Shown here piece after piece: positions 46,482 to 55,429 of a stretch of DNA of 64,000 nt. How positions within the stretch are numbered: position 1 is the first letter of the stretch; each line of letters starts with the position of its first letter. The notes below the pieces were generated by a model that was not told the origin of the DNA, searched no databases, and worked only from the letters and a program-made list of their open reading frames with translations. The stretch is from Brumimicrobium sp. (GTDB lineage Bacteria; Bacteroidota; Bacteroidia; Flavobacteriales_D; Crocinitomicaceae): NCBI GenBank assembly GCA_023957385.1, contig JAMLGZ010000001.1:558001-622000 (forward strand). Reading direction: 5' to 3'. Made by a program: the position numbers and the translations under genes.

Positions 46482-47246
46482 CTATTTAATAGACAAAATT
46501 ACGGTAATTACTACAATTACAGAAGAAATTAAAGAAACAAGAGGAGCTACCTCTTTTAAGAATTCTTTAGTAAGTTGTTTAGTAGGTTCAATATAAATAT
46601 AATCATTAGATTGAACTATCATATCTGCATACGCTAAACCATCTAAAGTGCTTAAATCAACTTGATAAACTTTTCTACCTTCGTCAGTCATACGCATGAC
46701 TTTAATAATCTTAGCCCTTCCTCGTTCTGTAATTCCTCCTGCCAAAGCAATAGCTTCCATTAGCGTTGTGTTTTCATTCTCTAGTGCAATTACCTTTGCA
46801 TCACTCCCTGAACCAGGAAACACAACTACTCTTCTATTGATAACTCGTATCTGAATATACGGATTATTATAGTATTGTCCATATAATTCTTTTAGCTTCT
46901 CTTGGGCTTCAATGATACTTAAACCTGCTAAAGGTACCCAAGATAACATTGGAAGCTCCACCTGTCCATCTTTTCTAATAAGATATTCTATATTAGTAGC
47001 ACTATGCTCCTCTCTGTCAATAGCAGCCGCATTGTCAATTATTTGCTTACCATCTTCAGTATATAGTATGAATGAAATTTTATCATCAGCAGCAAGACGA
47101 TATGCATCAGAAGGAGACATGGGGATATCATCAGAAATTACATCGACATTTTTTGTTCGAAACATAATAGAACTATTTACCCCACATGAACTGAATAGGA
47201 ATGTCATGCACCCTAGTATAAGAATTAGTAAATATTTTCTATTCAT
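46482..47246 (-). CDS. Wza-like polysaccharide export outer-membrane lipoprotein
   Basis: A 254-residue lipoprotein (signal LFSSC, Cys21) with a poly_export domain (about 50-130: YRLAADDKISFILYTEDG, EYLIRKDGQVELPMLSWV) and a SLBB segment (VVVFPGSGSDAKVIALENEN, LMEAIALAGGI). A C-terminal hydrophobic helix (VSLISSVIVVITVILSIK) at the very end is typical of the Bacteroidota members. It forms the outer-membrane channel for polysaccharide with the following kinase. The start overlaps the stop of the GT4 gene as ATGA. Confidence 0.92.
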   Translation of the reverse strand: MNRKYLLILILGCMTFLFSSCGVNSSIMFRTKNVDVISDDIPMSPSDAYRLAADDKISFILYTEDGKQIIDNAAAIDREEHSATNIEYLIRKDGQVELPMLSWVPLAGLSIIEAQEKLKELYGQYYNNPYIQIRVINRRVVVFPGSGSDAKVIALENENTTLMEAIALAGGITERGRAKIIKVMRMTDEGRKVYQVDLSTLDGLAYADMIVQSNDYIYIEPTKQLTKEFLKEVAPLVSLISSVIVVITVILSIK

Positions 47247-48415
47247 TTCTTTAACAGTGATTTATATAATTTATCCATATCCGAAATCAAACGCTTATAT
47301 CCGAAATTCATTAACACTTTTTGTTGGCCATATAGAGCGAATTCTTTTCTCATATCTGAATTGTCAACCAATAAACGTAGTTTATCAATATAAGTTTCAA
47401 TATTTTCTCTTTTAATCACAAAACCTGATGCACCATCATCCAAGATATCACGAACTCCACCAACATCAGTTGTAATAACAGGAATTCCAGCAGCTTGTGC
47501 TTCAATAACACTTACTGGAGTACCTTCGTTAAGTGATGTTAAGCACATAATATCCACTCCTTGATTGAAGGAGGCAATATCATATATCCAAGAAGTCATG
47601 GTAATTACATTCGGGTATTGTTGATTAATTTTTTCTACGCGATGTTTGATCATAGCCTTTTCACTTCCATCTCCAACGATGAAAATTCTGCAAGGTGTAT
47701 GGGTTGATTGTAACATGGCTTCAATTACATCTAAGAAATAGCCATGATCTTTAATTGGAGCAAGTCTTCCTACAATAGCAATCGCAACTTCGTTCTCTTG
47801 TATGTTGTATTTTGCTCGAATCTCCCGACGTATGCTTTCATCATGTTTAGCAAAACGCTCTAAATCAAAACCTAATGGAATAACCGCTATTTTATCTTTA
47901 GATGCAATATGAAATTCATTTGCTAACTCTTCTTTTTGTATAGGACTTATGGCGATGATACCTGAGGTACGCCGTGCTAAGTATCTTTCTATTTGTTTAA
48001 AGACTTGTGTTTTTATCTTTCCAAAATAAGAGTGAAATACATGTCCATGAAAAGTGTGAAGCACAACAGGGACGTTTAATTGAATTGCAGCATATCTACC
48101 AAGAAAACCTGCTTTTGATGCATGTGTGTGTACAATATCCGGTTGAAATTCTCGTATGATTTGCTTAATCTTTTTAAGTGCTATTCGATCATTTTTGAAA
48201 TTAATTTCACGTTTGATTTCTGGAATGATAACCGGTTTTACCCCATATTCTTCCAAGATATGAAGTGAATCAGCTTCATCTTCATCATGTACTCCTCCAA
48301 TTAGAAGCGTTTCATACTCATCACTCATAAAACGAGTCAGAAAAGTTGCATTATAGGTTGGTCCACCTAAATTAAAGCGATTGATAATGCGCAATATTTT
48401 TATTTTTCTATCCAT
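47243..48415 (-). CDS. Glycosyltransferase family 4
   Basis: A 390-residue GT-B glycosyltransferase: N-terminal acceptor half (INRFNLGGPTYNATFLTRFM, DIVHTHASKAGFLGR, LHTFHGHVF) and C-terminal donor half (VGRLAPIKDHGYFLDVIEAM, IVGDGSEK, SLNEGTPVSVIEAQAAGIPV with the E-x7-E pair, TTDVGGVRDIL). The donor sugar is unknown. It adds a sugar to the lipid-linked unit of the exopolysaccharide made here. It overlaps the end of the asparagine-synthase-like gene by 16 bases. Confidence 0.92.
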   Translation of the reverse strand: MDRKIKILRIINRFNLGGPTYNATFLTRFMSDEYETLLIGGVHDEDEADSLHILEEYGVKPVIIPEIKREINFKNDRIALKKIKQIIREFQPDIVHTHASKAGFLGRYAAIQLNVPVVLHTFHGHVFHSYFGKIKTQVFKQIERYLARRTSGIIAISPIQKEELANEFHIASKDKIAVIPLGFDLERFAKHDESIRREIRAKYNIQENEVAIAIVGRLAPIKDHGYFLDVIEAMLQSTHTPCRIFIVGDGSEKAMIKHRVEKINQQYPNVITMTSWIYDIASFNQGVDIMCLTSLNEGTPVSVIEAQAAGIPVITTDVGGVRDILDDGASGFVIKRENIETYIDKLRLLVDNSDMRKEFALYGQQKVLMNFGYKRLISDMDKLYKSLLKK

Positions 48416-50229
48416 CGTTTATACCAATTCTGAAAAACAATAAATGCCCAAAAACTCATAACAGCATCCTGTGATCCTTTCTTAAAATCAACTACCATTT
48501 TCTCTACCCCTTTTGGATTAAATAAAGCTTGAGAATTTAAAAATTCTTCTGTCCAATAATCCTCTTCTTGGAGTATCTCAAAAATAGATTTTAACCAATT
48601 ATATAAAGGAATTTCAAAACCTCTTTTAGAGCGATTGAATATTTCTGCGGGCAATCTATCTTTATATGCTTCGCGTAGAATATATTTTCCTTGATTCCCC
48701 TTTAATTTGTATTCTTGTTTTAAACGATTTGCAAGGTTTACTACTTCAATATCCAGAAAAGGAGCTCGAATCTCAACTCCAAATTTCCTTCCGATAACAT
48801 CTACCTTTTTAAGCATATCATAAGGTAATACGAATTGCTGATCTAACAAGAGTACATTATTTAATAATTCTTCGGATTCTGGAACTGGAAAAGATACATT
48901 TTCTTCGTGTAATAGTAACGATTTTCGCCTTTCTTGGGGAATGAAAGCAGCTAACATCCAATAATTATTTGGCCATTCTTTACTTAAAAACTGCTGAAAT
49001 CTTTTTAATTGGCGAATTTTGTTTGAAAACTTACTATTTCTCGTCCCGTTAGGTAGTAACCGTACCAACCCTAAGAGATACCGCATAATGGGATTTAGTT
49101 GATTACCCTTTTGAAATGCTTTATGTTTAAAGTAGCCAGCGAATAATTCATCTGCTCCATCTCCTGATAAGAAGATAGAGGTATGTTTACTAGCTTCCTG
49201 TACTAAAAAATAAAGTGCAACAGCGCTTGAGTCTGCATAGGGTTCATCCATTGTATCTAAGATATCTTGGAATGAAGTGATAAAGTCCTTAGCTGTTAGT
49301 TTTACAACAGAGTGGTGAGATTTAATTCGCTCTGAAACTAATTGTGCATACTTTGTTTCATCAAAGAAAATATCTTCATGGAAACCAACCGAAAAAGTAG
49401 ATAAATCATCCTTATTTTGAGAGCTTAAAAGAGAAATAATAGATGAATCTATTCCACCACTCAGAAACGTTACAGCTTTATTGGATTCATCTAAACGTTC
49501 TATAAGTGAATTTTCAATTGTTTCTTTTAACTCTTGTAAAGCGTCAGGGAAAGATAAATCTGAATGAACATCCATTTTTATCTTTTCATATGAAACAATT
49601 TGGTAATCACTTTTTTTTATCTTTAGATAATGACCAGGTAATAGTTTGTTTATTTCTTGAATGATCGTATAGGGCGCTGGTATATATGAGAATGTGAAGT
49701 AGGTATTTACAGCACTTGGATTAATATTCCAAGAGGTTAATAAATGCTTTAATGGCATTACTTCCGAAGAGAAAATAATTTCATCTTCTTGTATAGCATA
49801 GACTAAGGGTTTAATACCTAGAATATCTCGAGCTAGTAGTAATTCATCTTCTTGGTTATCATAAAAAGCAAGTGCAAATTCTCCCCTCAACTGCCGAATG
49901 CCATTCTCTTTATTTTCAATCAAAAACTTCAAAAGAACCTCTATTTCAGCTGAACTTTGGAATTGAGCACCTTTTTTTAGCAATCCATTCTTAAGCTCAG
50001 GATAGTTATATATTTTTCCATCTAAAATGAGAGAATATCTATCTGTTTCATCACTTAATAAACTAGTTGAGGTCTGCTTGCCCGAATAACTAAGAAGATA
50101 TCTATCCGTATGTAGAGATGTGAAATCTGAAGGATCTGGAGAATACCATCTTAGCCCATTTTCTATACCAGTTTGGTCTGATTTTTTCAATGGATTTAAA
50201 AATTTTTTGATTCCGATGATGTTTCCCAC
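48400..50229 (-). CDS. Asparagine synthase-like protein with degenerate glutaminase domain
   Basis: About 609 residues. The C-terminal synthetase half keeps the ATP loop FLSGGIDSSIISLL, a SVGFHEDIFFDETKYA block and FLSGDGADELFAGY, as in AsnB. In the N-terminal glutaminase half, the family's Met-Cys start is Met-Gly (GTG at 50229, then GNIIGI), RHRGPD reads RWYSPD, and the NGEIYN motif reads DGKIYN. Without the Cys nucleophile it cannot use glutamine as AsnB does, so ammonia or a modified partner, or another ligation, is possible. A TTG at 50253 is an alternative start, but a -7 box lies at 50251-50258. First gene of the exopolysaccharide block. Confidence 0.88.
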   Translation of the reverse strand: MGNIIGIKKFLNPLKKSDQTGIENGLRWYSPDPSDFTSLHTDRYLLSYSGKQTSTSLLSDETDRYSLILDGKIYNYPELKNGLLKKGAQFQSSAEIEVLLKFLIENKENGIRQLRGEFALAFYDNQEDELLLARDILGIKPLVYAIQEDEIIFSSEVMPLKHLLTSWNINPSAVNTYFTFSYIPAPYTIIQEINKLLPGHYLKIKKSDYQIVSYEKIKMDVHSDLSFPDALQELKETIENSLIERLDESNKAVTFLSGGIDSSIISLLSSQNKDDLSTFSVGFHEDIFFDETKYAQLVSERIKSHHSVVKLTAKDFITSFQDILDTMDEPYADSSAVALYFLVQEASKHTSIFLSGDGADELFAGYFKHKAFQKGNQLNPIMRYLLGLVRLLPNGTRNSKFSNKIRQLKRFQQFLSKEWPNNYWMLAAFIPQERRKSLLLHEENVSFPVPESEELLNNVLLLDQQFVLPYDMLKKVDVIGRKFGVEIRAPFLDIEVVNLANRLKQEYKLKGNQGKYILREAYKDRLPAEIFNRSKRGFEIPLYNWLKSIFEILQEEDYWTEEFLNSQALFNPKGVEKMVVDFKKGSQDAVMSFWAFIVFQNWYKRWIEK

Positions 50230-50250
50230 AATAAAATACCGAATTTTATA

Positions 50251-50258
50251 CAAAAATA
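50251..50258 (-). promoter_or_regulatory. Putative -7 box for the exopolysaccharide block
   Basis: TATTTTTG on the minus strand, 21 bases before the GTG at 50229. It overlaps the alternative TTG start. No TTG element is seen upstream. Confidence 0.35.
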
Positions 50259-50269
50259 ATTTTTATCTC

Positions 50270-51757
50270 ATGAAGATTGTAACGATTATATTATTTTATC
50301 TCTTCTTCTCATATATTTCATTTGCTCAAACTGCAAATTACAAGATTCAACAGGCGATAGAGGCATTTTCAAAAGAAGAGGGATTGGAGAATGCAGCTAT
50401 TAGTTTTATGGCATACAATCTGAAAAAAGATAGTGTGATTGCTTCATTCAATTCACAGATGGCTATTCCTTCAGCTTCTATTACCAAATTATTTTCTACA
50501 GCTTTAGCATTAGAAGTCTTAGGAAAGAATTATCGACCTAAAACAGAGATTTATTACGATGGAGAAATTGATTCTTTGGGAATTTTACATGGAAATATTA
50601 TCGTCAGAGGCTTGGGAGACCCAACACTTGGAAGTCGTTTTTTCTATAAAAGAGAAGAACGTGATACCTTTTTATCGGATTGGGTACTCGCTCTTTCAAA
50701 ATTGGGAATTCAATCTATTGATGGACGTATTATTGCAGATGGCTCCGCCTTTGGTTATATGGGTGTGCCAGATGGATGGACTTGGTCAGATATGGGGAAT
50801 TATTATGGTGCAGGAGCTAGTGCTTGTGCAATATACGACAACATGACATATCTTCATTTCTCGACTAGTAATGAAGTGAATGGTACAACATCTATAGATT
50901 CTTTATCTCCGCCTATATCAGGCTTACGTATATTTAATCAAGTGACCACTTCCAATGCAAGTGGCGACAATTCATACATTTATGGCGCGCCTTATTCATT
51001 AGATTGGATAGCAATTGGCAATTTGCCGCGTAATAAAACCAATTTTGAGGTAAAAGCAAGCATTCCCGATCCAGAGTTACTCTTAGCACAAGTTTTTCAA
51101 GATGCAATGACTAAAAGTGGAATTTCAGTAGCATATCCTGCTATTGGTTGGAGGAGTGTTTTAACAGATTCCGAAGATAGCTTAAAGATAGGTTCTATCT
51201 TAGATTATACAAAGCTCAAATTGCTTCTTACCTATTCAGGAAAATCTATTGAAGAAATTGTACGGTGGACTAATTTGCAAAGTGTTAATTTCTTTGCAGA
51301 GCAATTACTTAATTTAGTGGCATTTGAAAAATTAAAGAAAACTAATTTTAGTACAAGTGCTAGCTACGCAAACAACTATTGGAGCGGTCGTTTAGATGTG
51401 ACAATGTTTCAAACAGATGGAAGTGGATTATCTCGTAATAATGCTTTTAGTGCCAATCATTTTGTACAATTGTTGAAGTATATGTATAAATCAAAGAACT
51501 TTGTTGACTTTGAAAATTCTTTACCTGTAGCTGGAAAAAGTGGAACATTGACTAGTGTGTGTAGAGGGCAAGTCGCACAAGGTAAACTGAAAGCAAAGAG
51601 TGGCACACTAAATCGAGTAAAATCCTATGCGGGATATATAGATAATATTTCAGGTGATAAAATAGCCTTTTCAATCACTGTAAATAATTTTAACATACCT
51701 AGTAGTCAGATGGTTAAAAAAATGGAACGAATTTTCAATCTATTAACAGAAATGTAA
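50270..51757 (+). CDS. dacB: D-alanyl-D-alanine carboxypeptidase/endopeptidase (PBP4 type)
   Basis: A 495-residue class C penicillin-binding protein (peptidase S13) trimming peptidoglycan in the periplasm. Signal peptide at 1-19 (LFYLFFSYISFAQ). The three active-site motifs are SITK (Ser70-Lys73), SVN (about 338) and KSGT (about 423), all in order, and the usual extra domain lies between the first two. The ATG at 50270 is preferred; the frame is open upstream across the divergent gene but without a signal peptide at its start. The two divergent genes are about 40 bases apart. Confidence 0.95.
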   Translation: MKIVTIILFYLFFSYISFAQTANYKIQQAIEAFSKEEGLENAAISFMAYNLKKDSVIASFNSQMAIPSASITKLFSTALALEVLGKNYRPKTEIYYDGEIDSLGILHGNIIVRGLGDPTLGSRFFYKREERDTFLSDWVLALSKLGIQSIDGRIIADGSAFGYMGVPDGWTWSDMGNYYGAGASACAIYDNMTYLHFSTSNEVNGTTSIDSLSPPISGLRIFNQVTTSNASGDNSYIYGAPYSLDWIAIGNLPRNKTNFEVKASIPDPELLLAQVFQDAMTKSGISVAYPAIGWRSVLTDSEDSLKIGSILDYTKLKLLLTYSGKSIEEIVRWTNLQSVNFFAEQLLNLVAFEKLKKTNFSTSASYANNYWSGRLDVTMFQTDGSGLSRNNAFSANHFVQLLKYMYKSKNFVDFENSLPVAGKSGTLTSVCRGQVAQGKLKAKSGTLNRVKSYAGYIDNISGDKIAFSITVNNFNIPSSQMVKKMERIFNLLTEM

Positions 51758-51884
51758 TATTTAGTTTCATTAAATTTTTAGCAATATATCTTACATTAAA
51801 TTTGTCAAAATTCGATTTTTATTATACTTTGGTAACCTATTTATCAATTTGTCGTATTACTATACTCCAAAGAAAGCATTGCTT

Positions 51885-53900
51885 ATGTTTAAATCAATAC
51901 AAAACCTTTTCACTTCTATATCTCTCGTATGCTTATTTGCAAGTTCCATTTTTGCTCATGTGAATGTGACTTCTAAGTATTATTTCGATGAATATGAATT
52001 AGTAACTCCTAATGGTGCGGGAATCATTTCGGGTCCTCCAGCAATTTGTGTTGGCGAAACGGCACAACTTATAACAAATGGTGATAACGGAGGAAGTTGG
52101 ATTTCATTAAATCCTGCCGTTGCTAGTATTGATAATACAGGAAAAGTTACAGGTTTAACCGCAGGGTCAGCCACTATCCAATATGTAATTGGAGGAGATA
52201 TAGCTTCTTTTTCATTAACAGTAAAACCTCGACCTGATTCACCAGAAGTAACTAATTATATTCAATCTTTATGTACTCCTGCAAAAATTAGTGACTTAGA
52301 ACCTTCTGCGGCAAATATTTATTGGTATTCTTCTGTAACGAATGTAATTCCACTTCCTCTAAATTCTAATCTAATTAGTGGAGAAAAATATTATGTATCT
52401 CAAGTGGTAAATGGATGTGAGAGTAAAAGAGATTCAGCCATTGCAGTTGTTCATTCAGCACCAACACTTTCTGTCATAAAAGAAAATCCTGTATGCCATG
52501 GCGAGTCAACTGGCGAAATATTCGTTGCTGCTTCTGGAAATATGCCTATGACCTATGTTTGGAGTCCCAATGTGAGTGATAGTTCTACCGCTCAAAACCT
52601 GCCTGTGGGAACGTATTCAGTAACAGTTATTGATAATAATAGTTGTTCACAGAACATAGTAGTTAATATTACTGAACCAAGCGAATTAATGGTAAGTACT
52701 TCCACCACTCCAGCAAATTGCAACCAAAGTAATGGAACAGCCACTGTTAACGCTACAGGTGGAGGAGGTAGCTATACTTATGTGTGGATACCTACAAATC
52801 TCACTTCTCCAACAATTATTGGATTAAGTGGAGGTTCTTATGATGTTACTGTAACAGATGATAAAGGATGTAGCAAAACTGTTACTGCGCTAGTAGCTAG
52901 TGAAGATACACCGGTTGTTACAATTACTAGCTCTCAAGATGTAACTTGTCATGGAGCAAACGATGGTTCAGCAAATATTAGTGTGACAGGTGGTATGCCT
53001 GCATATACGTATGAATGGTTACCAAGTCTCATAACTACAGCTAATGTGAATAATTTTTCTCCGGGGATTCATACAATTACCGTAACTGACAACAATGGAT
53101 GTAAAGGAAGTGCTTCAGTAACTATTTCACAACCTGATCAATTACAATCACATCCAGTGGTTATCTCCTCGGTATGTGGAACAATCAGTGGTTCGATAGA
53201 ACTAAATGTAACTGGAGGAACACCAAATTATACCTATCAATGGAATCCAAATATTTCAAATACAGCTACGATAGGCCCAATTGGAGGTGGAGATTATCAT
53301 GTAATTATTAAGGATGCTAAAAATTGTATTTTGGATACGATTATCGCTGTTTCGGTAATCGGAAGCTTTAGTACAGAAATATCAGCAACGCCAAATGAGA
53401 TTAATATTAGTGATATTCCTGTTACTACTCCATTACTTTCTGTTGAAACTGATACCAATTTTAATGTGGTTTCATACCAATGGTTTCCAACAGATGGACT
53501 TTCATGTACGGATTGTCCTAATCCAATAGCAAGCCCCGATCATTCAACTCAATATATTTTGGTTGTAACTGCGAGTGATGGATGTAAGGGAACTGACACT
53601 ATTCAAATTAATTTGGTAGAAACTTGTCGTGAAATATTTGTTCCTAATATTTTTAGTCCTAATAGAGATGGTGAAAATGATGAATTCCAAGTATTTGGTA
53701 GTTGTATTTCTAAATTTGAATTGAATATATTTGATCGTTGGGGGATGATGATTTTCCAATCATTTGACCAAGATAATCATTGGGATGGGAAGGTGAACGG
53801 TTCGGATGTAAATACAGGTACTTATGCTTATCAAGTCCGTATTATTACAACGTATGGAGAAGAAATTGAGAAATCAGGCACATTCACATTAGTACGTTAA
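51885..53900 (+). CDS. T9SS type B cargo protein with Big-2-like and SprB repeats
   Basis: A 671-residue secreted protein. Signal peptide LVCLFASSIFAH. A bacterial Ig-like (Big_2-type) domain at about 70-113 (NPAVASIDNTGKVTGLTAGS), then four SprB-type repeats (about 195-490), each with a Cys near its start and most ending in a TDxxGC-like strand (VTVTDDKGC, ITVTDNNGC). The type B sorting domain is at about 580-671 (IFVPNIFSPNRDGENDEF, DRWGM, YAYQVRI). The ATG at 51885 is used in place of an upstream TTG. A PorP/SprF-family gene follows 17 bases later, the known pairing for SprB-like type IX cargo. Confidence 0.92.
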   Translation: MFKSIQNLFTSISLVCLFASSIFAHVNVTSKYYFDEYELVTPNGAGIISGPPAICVGETAQLITNGDNGGSWISLNPAVASIDNTGKVTGLTAGSATIQYVIGGDIASFSLTVKPRPDSPEVTNYIQSLCTPAKISDLEPSAANIYWYSSVTNVIPLPLNSNLISGEKYYVSQVVNGCESKRDSAIAVVHSAPTLSVIKENPVCHGESTGEIFVAASGNMPMTYVWSPNVSDSSTAQNLPVGTYSVTVIDNNSCSQNIVVNITEPSELMVSTSTTPANCNQSNGTATVNATGGGGSYTYVWIPTNLTSPTIIGLSGGSYDVTVTDDKGCSKTVTALVASEDTPVVTITSSQDVTCHGANDGSANISVTGGMPAYTYEWLPSLITTANVNNFSPGIHTITVTDNNGCKGSASVTISQPDQLQSHPVVISSVCGTISGSIELNVTGGTPNYTYQWNPNISNTATIGPIGGGDYHVIIKDAKNCILDTIIAVSVIGSFSTEISATPNEINISDIPVTTPLLSVETDTNFNVVSYQWFPTDGLSCTDCPNPIASPDHSTQYILVVTASDGCKGTDTIQINLVETCREIFVPNIFSPNRDGENDEFQVFGSCISKFELNIFDRWGMMIFQSFDQDNHWDGKVNGSDVNTGTYAYQVRIITTYGEEIEKSGTFTLVR

Positions 53901-53917
53901 ACTAAATCAACATTGAA

Positions 53918-54949
53918 ATGAAATTTATATATATAATCATAGTGTTATTTATTTTGTGCGGTAGTAATATCCTAGCTCAGGATCCGCACTTCTCTGCCAT
54001 GGATTATTCATCGCAGAATTTAAGTCCTGCCTTGGTCGGCGCTAAATATGATGTGCAAGCAAATATAAACTACAGAAACCAATGGAGTTCTTTTTCTAAA
54101 CCATTTCAAACTGTAGGAGCTGCCGTAGATGCTAGAATTAATCCGAAAGGAACTAAGAATAAAGGATATTTTGCTGCAGGTATAAATTTTCTGAGCGATA
54201 AGGCAGGTGAAAATAATTTTGAAACTAATAATTTCGGTATAACTTTAGGATACCATATTAAACTAGCAGACGAACATATTCTTGGCGTTGGATTACAGTT
54301 TGGTTATGGAGAAAGAAACTTTGGATTTGGAACAGGTCAATGGGGAAACCAATATAATGGATATGCTTATGACTCCAATTTACCAAGTGGAGAATCATTT
54401 GCAAGAAGCCATTTTGGGTACTTTGATATGGGTTCTGGGCTCTCATATATTTTCCGAAAAGAGGCTTCTCATGATGCGCATCATAATGGATTCTTATTGA
54501 ATATCGGATTTGCTGCATATCATAATAATACCCCGGCTATCTCTTTTATGGATAGTAAAATTGATCCTTTGTACACTCGTTGGGTTGGTTTTTTGAATGC
54601 AGAAGTTGGATTAGGGAAATCTAATATGGCCTTAGAACCTTTAATCATTATTCAAGCACAAGGACCATTTGTTCAAACATTTGTGGGAACTAGTTTTAGA
54701 TTCTATTTCGGGGATGATTATAGCTTCTATAATGTACCTTCTTTTGCACTAGGTATATTTTACCGTGATTTAGACGCAATGGTGACTCGAATGTCTGTCC
54801 GTTATAAAGGAGCGGAAATTGGGGCAGCTTATGATATCAATATGTTATCTTCTTTAAAACGGTCGTCTAAGTCTCAAGGAGCATTTGAGATCTTTGTACG
54901 CTATGTTTTGAATTATAAAAAACCATCCTCACAAAAGTACGACGATTAG
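53918..54949 (+). CDS. PorP/SprF family type IX secretion outer-membrane protein
   Basis: A 343-residue outer-membrane protein with signal peptide (LFILCGSNILAQ) followed by the family's DPHFSAMDYSSQNLSPALVG opening and alternating aromatic barrel strands (FFAAGINFLSDKAG-like, LGVGLQFGYGERNFGF, HNGFLLNIGFAAYHN). PorP/SprF proteins act with type IX secretion and help specific SprB-like adhesins to reach the surface. The pairing with the cargo gene just upstream supports that job here. Its stop lies inside a small palindrome shared with the next gene's start. Confidence 0.93.
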   Translation: MKFIYIIIVLFILCGSNILAQDPHFSAMDYSSQNLSPALVGAKYDVQANINYRNQWSSFSKPFQTVGAAVDARINPKGTKNKGYFAAGINFLSDKAGENNFETNNFGITLGYHIKLADEHILGVGLQFGYGERNFGFGTGQWGNQYNGYAYDSNLPSGESFARSHFGYFDMGSGLSYIFRKEASHDAHHNGFLLNIGFAAYHNNTPAISFMDSKIDPLYTRWVGFLNAEVGLGKSNMALEPLIIIQAQGPFVQTFVGTSFRFYFGDDYSFYNVPSFALGIFYRDLDAMVTRMSVRYKGAEIGAAYDINMLSSLKRSSKSQGAFEIFVRYVLNYKKPSSQKYDD

Positions 54950-54959
54950 TACTACTAAT
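54945..54959. repeat. Small palindrome at the PorP stop and next start
   Basis: ATTAGTA-C-TACTAAT, 7-bp arms around one base. It holds the TAG stop of the PorP gene and overlaps the ATG at 54958. Too small a spacer to fold well in RNA; perhaps an operator, perhaps chance. Confidence 0.3.
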
Positions 54960-55326
54960 GAAAATGGAAGCTAGATTATGTTTGGAATGTAAAACAGAAT
55001 TACATGGTCGTAAAGACCAAAAATTCTGTGGGGATTATTGTAGAAATACATTTAATAACAGACTTAATGAAGATGCCAACAAATATGTTCGCCGCATCAA
55101 TAATATACTAAGAAAAAACAGACGTATTCTAAGTGAACTTAATCCTGATGGGAAAAGAACTGTTGATGGAATTATTCTGGCTGAAGAGGGGTTTAATTTT
55201 CATTATTATACAAATATTTATACCACTAAAAAAGGAAGCCAATATTTCTTCTGTTATGACCATGGCTATCTAAAGATGGATGATAATCAGTATATGTTGG
55301 TGCAAAAGCAAGATTACGTGAAGTGA
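54958..55326 (+). CDS. Small Cys4 zinc-ribbon-like protein of unknown function
   Basis: A 122-residue, probably cytoplasmic protein. The N-terminus holds four cysteines (C8, C11, C24, C28: CLEC ... KFCGDYCRNTFNNR), the spacing of a treble-clef/MYND-like or DUF2116-type zinc knuckle. Lys/Arg-rich helices follow (KYVRRINNILRKNRRILSEL), then a C-terminal beta part (FHYYTNIYTTKKGSQYFFCY). I have seen small proteins of this shape in Bacteroidota but cannot name a function. It starts 8 bases after the PorP stop, so it is expressed with the type IX pair. Nucleic-acid binding is a reasonable guess from the basic middle. Confidence 0.75.
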   Translation: MKMEARLCLECKTELHGRKDQKFCGDYCRNTFNNRLNEDANKYVRRINNILRKNRRILSELNPDGKRTVDGIILAEEGFNFHYYTNIYTTKKGSQYFFCYDHGYLKMDDNQYMLVQKQDYVK

Positions 55327-55401
55327 GTCAACTACCACTCTCCAAAAATACAATTCCAACATTTATCCATCGCTTATTCTAGAATAATTCAATCTTCTTC
55401 C

Positions 55402-55409
55402 TATTTTTG
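55402..55409 (+). promoter_or_regulatory. Putative -7 box for aspS
   Basis: TATTTTTG, 20 bases before the ATG, matches TAnnTTTG. Confidence 0.45.
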
Positions 55410-55429
55410 CAGAGATAAAAATTTAAAAT

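Noticed and set aside
42516-50253. Whole exopolysaccharide locus as a new system
   Set aside because: Wza, Wzc, GT4, RmlC and a WecA-like enzyme are a standard Wzy-type start block; only the asparagine-synthase-like gene is unusual.
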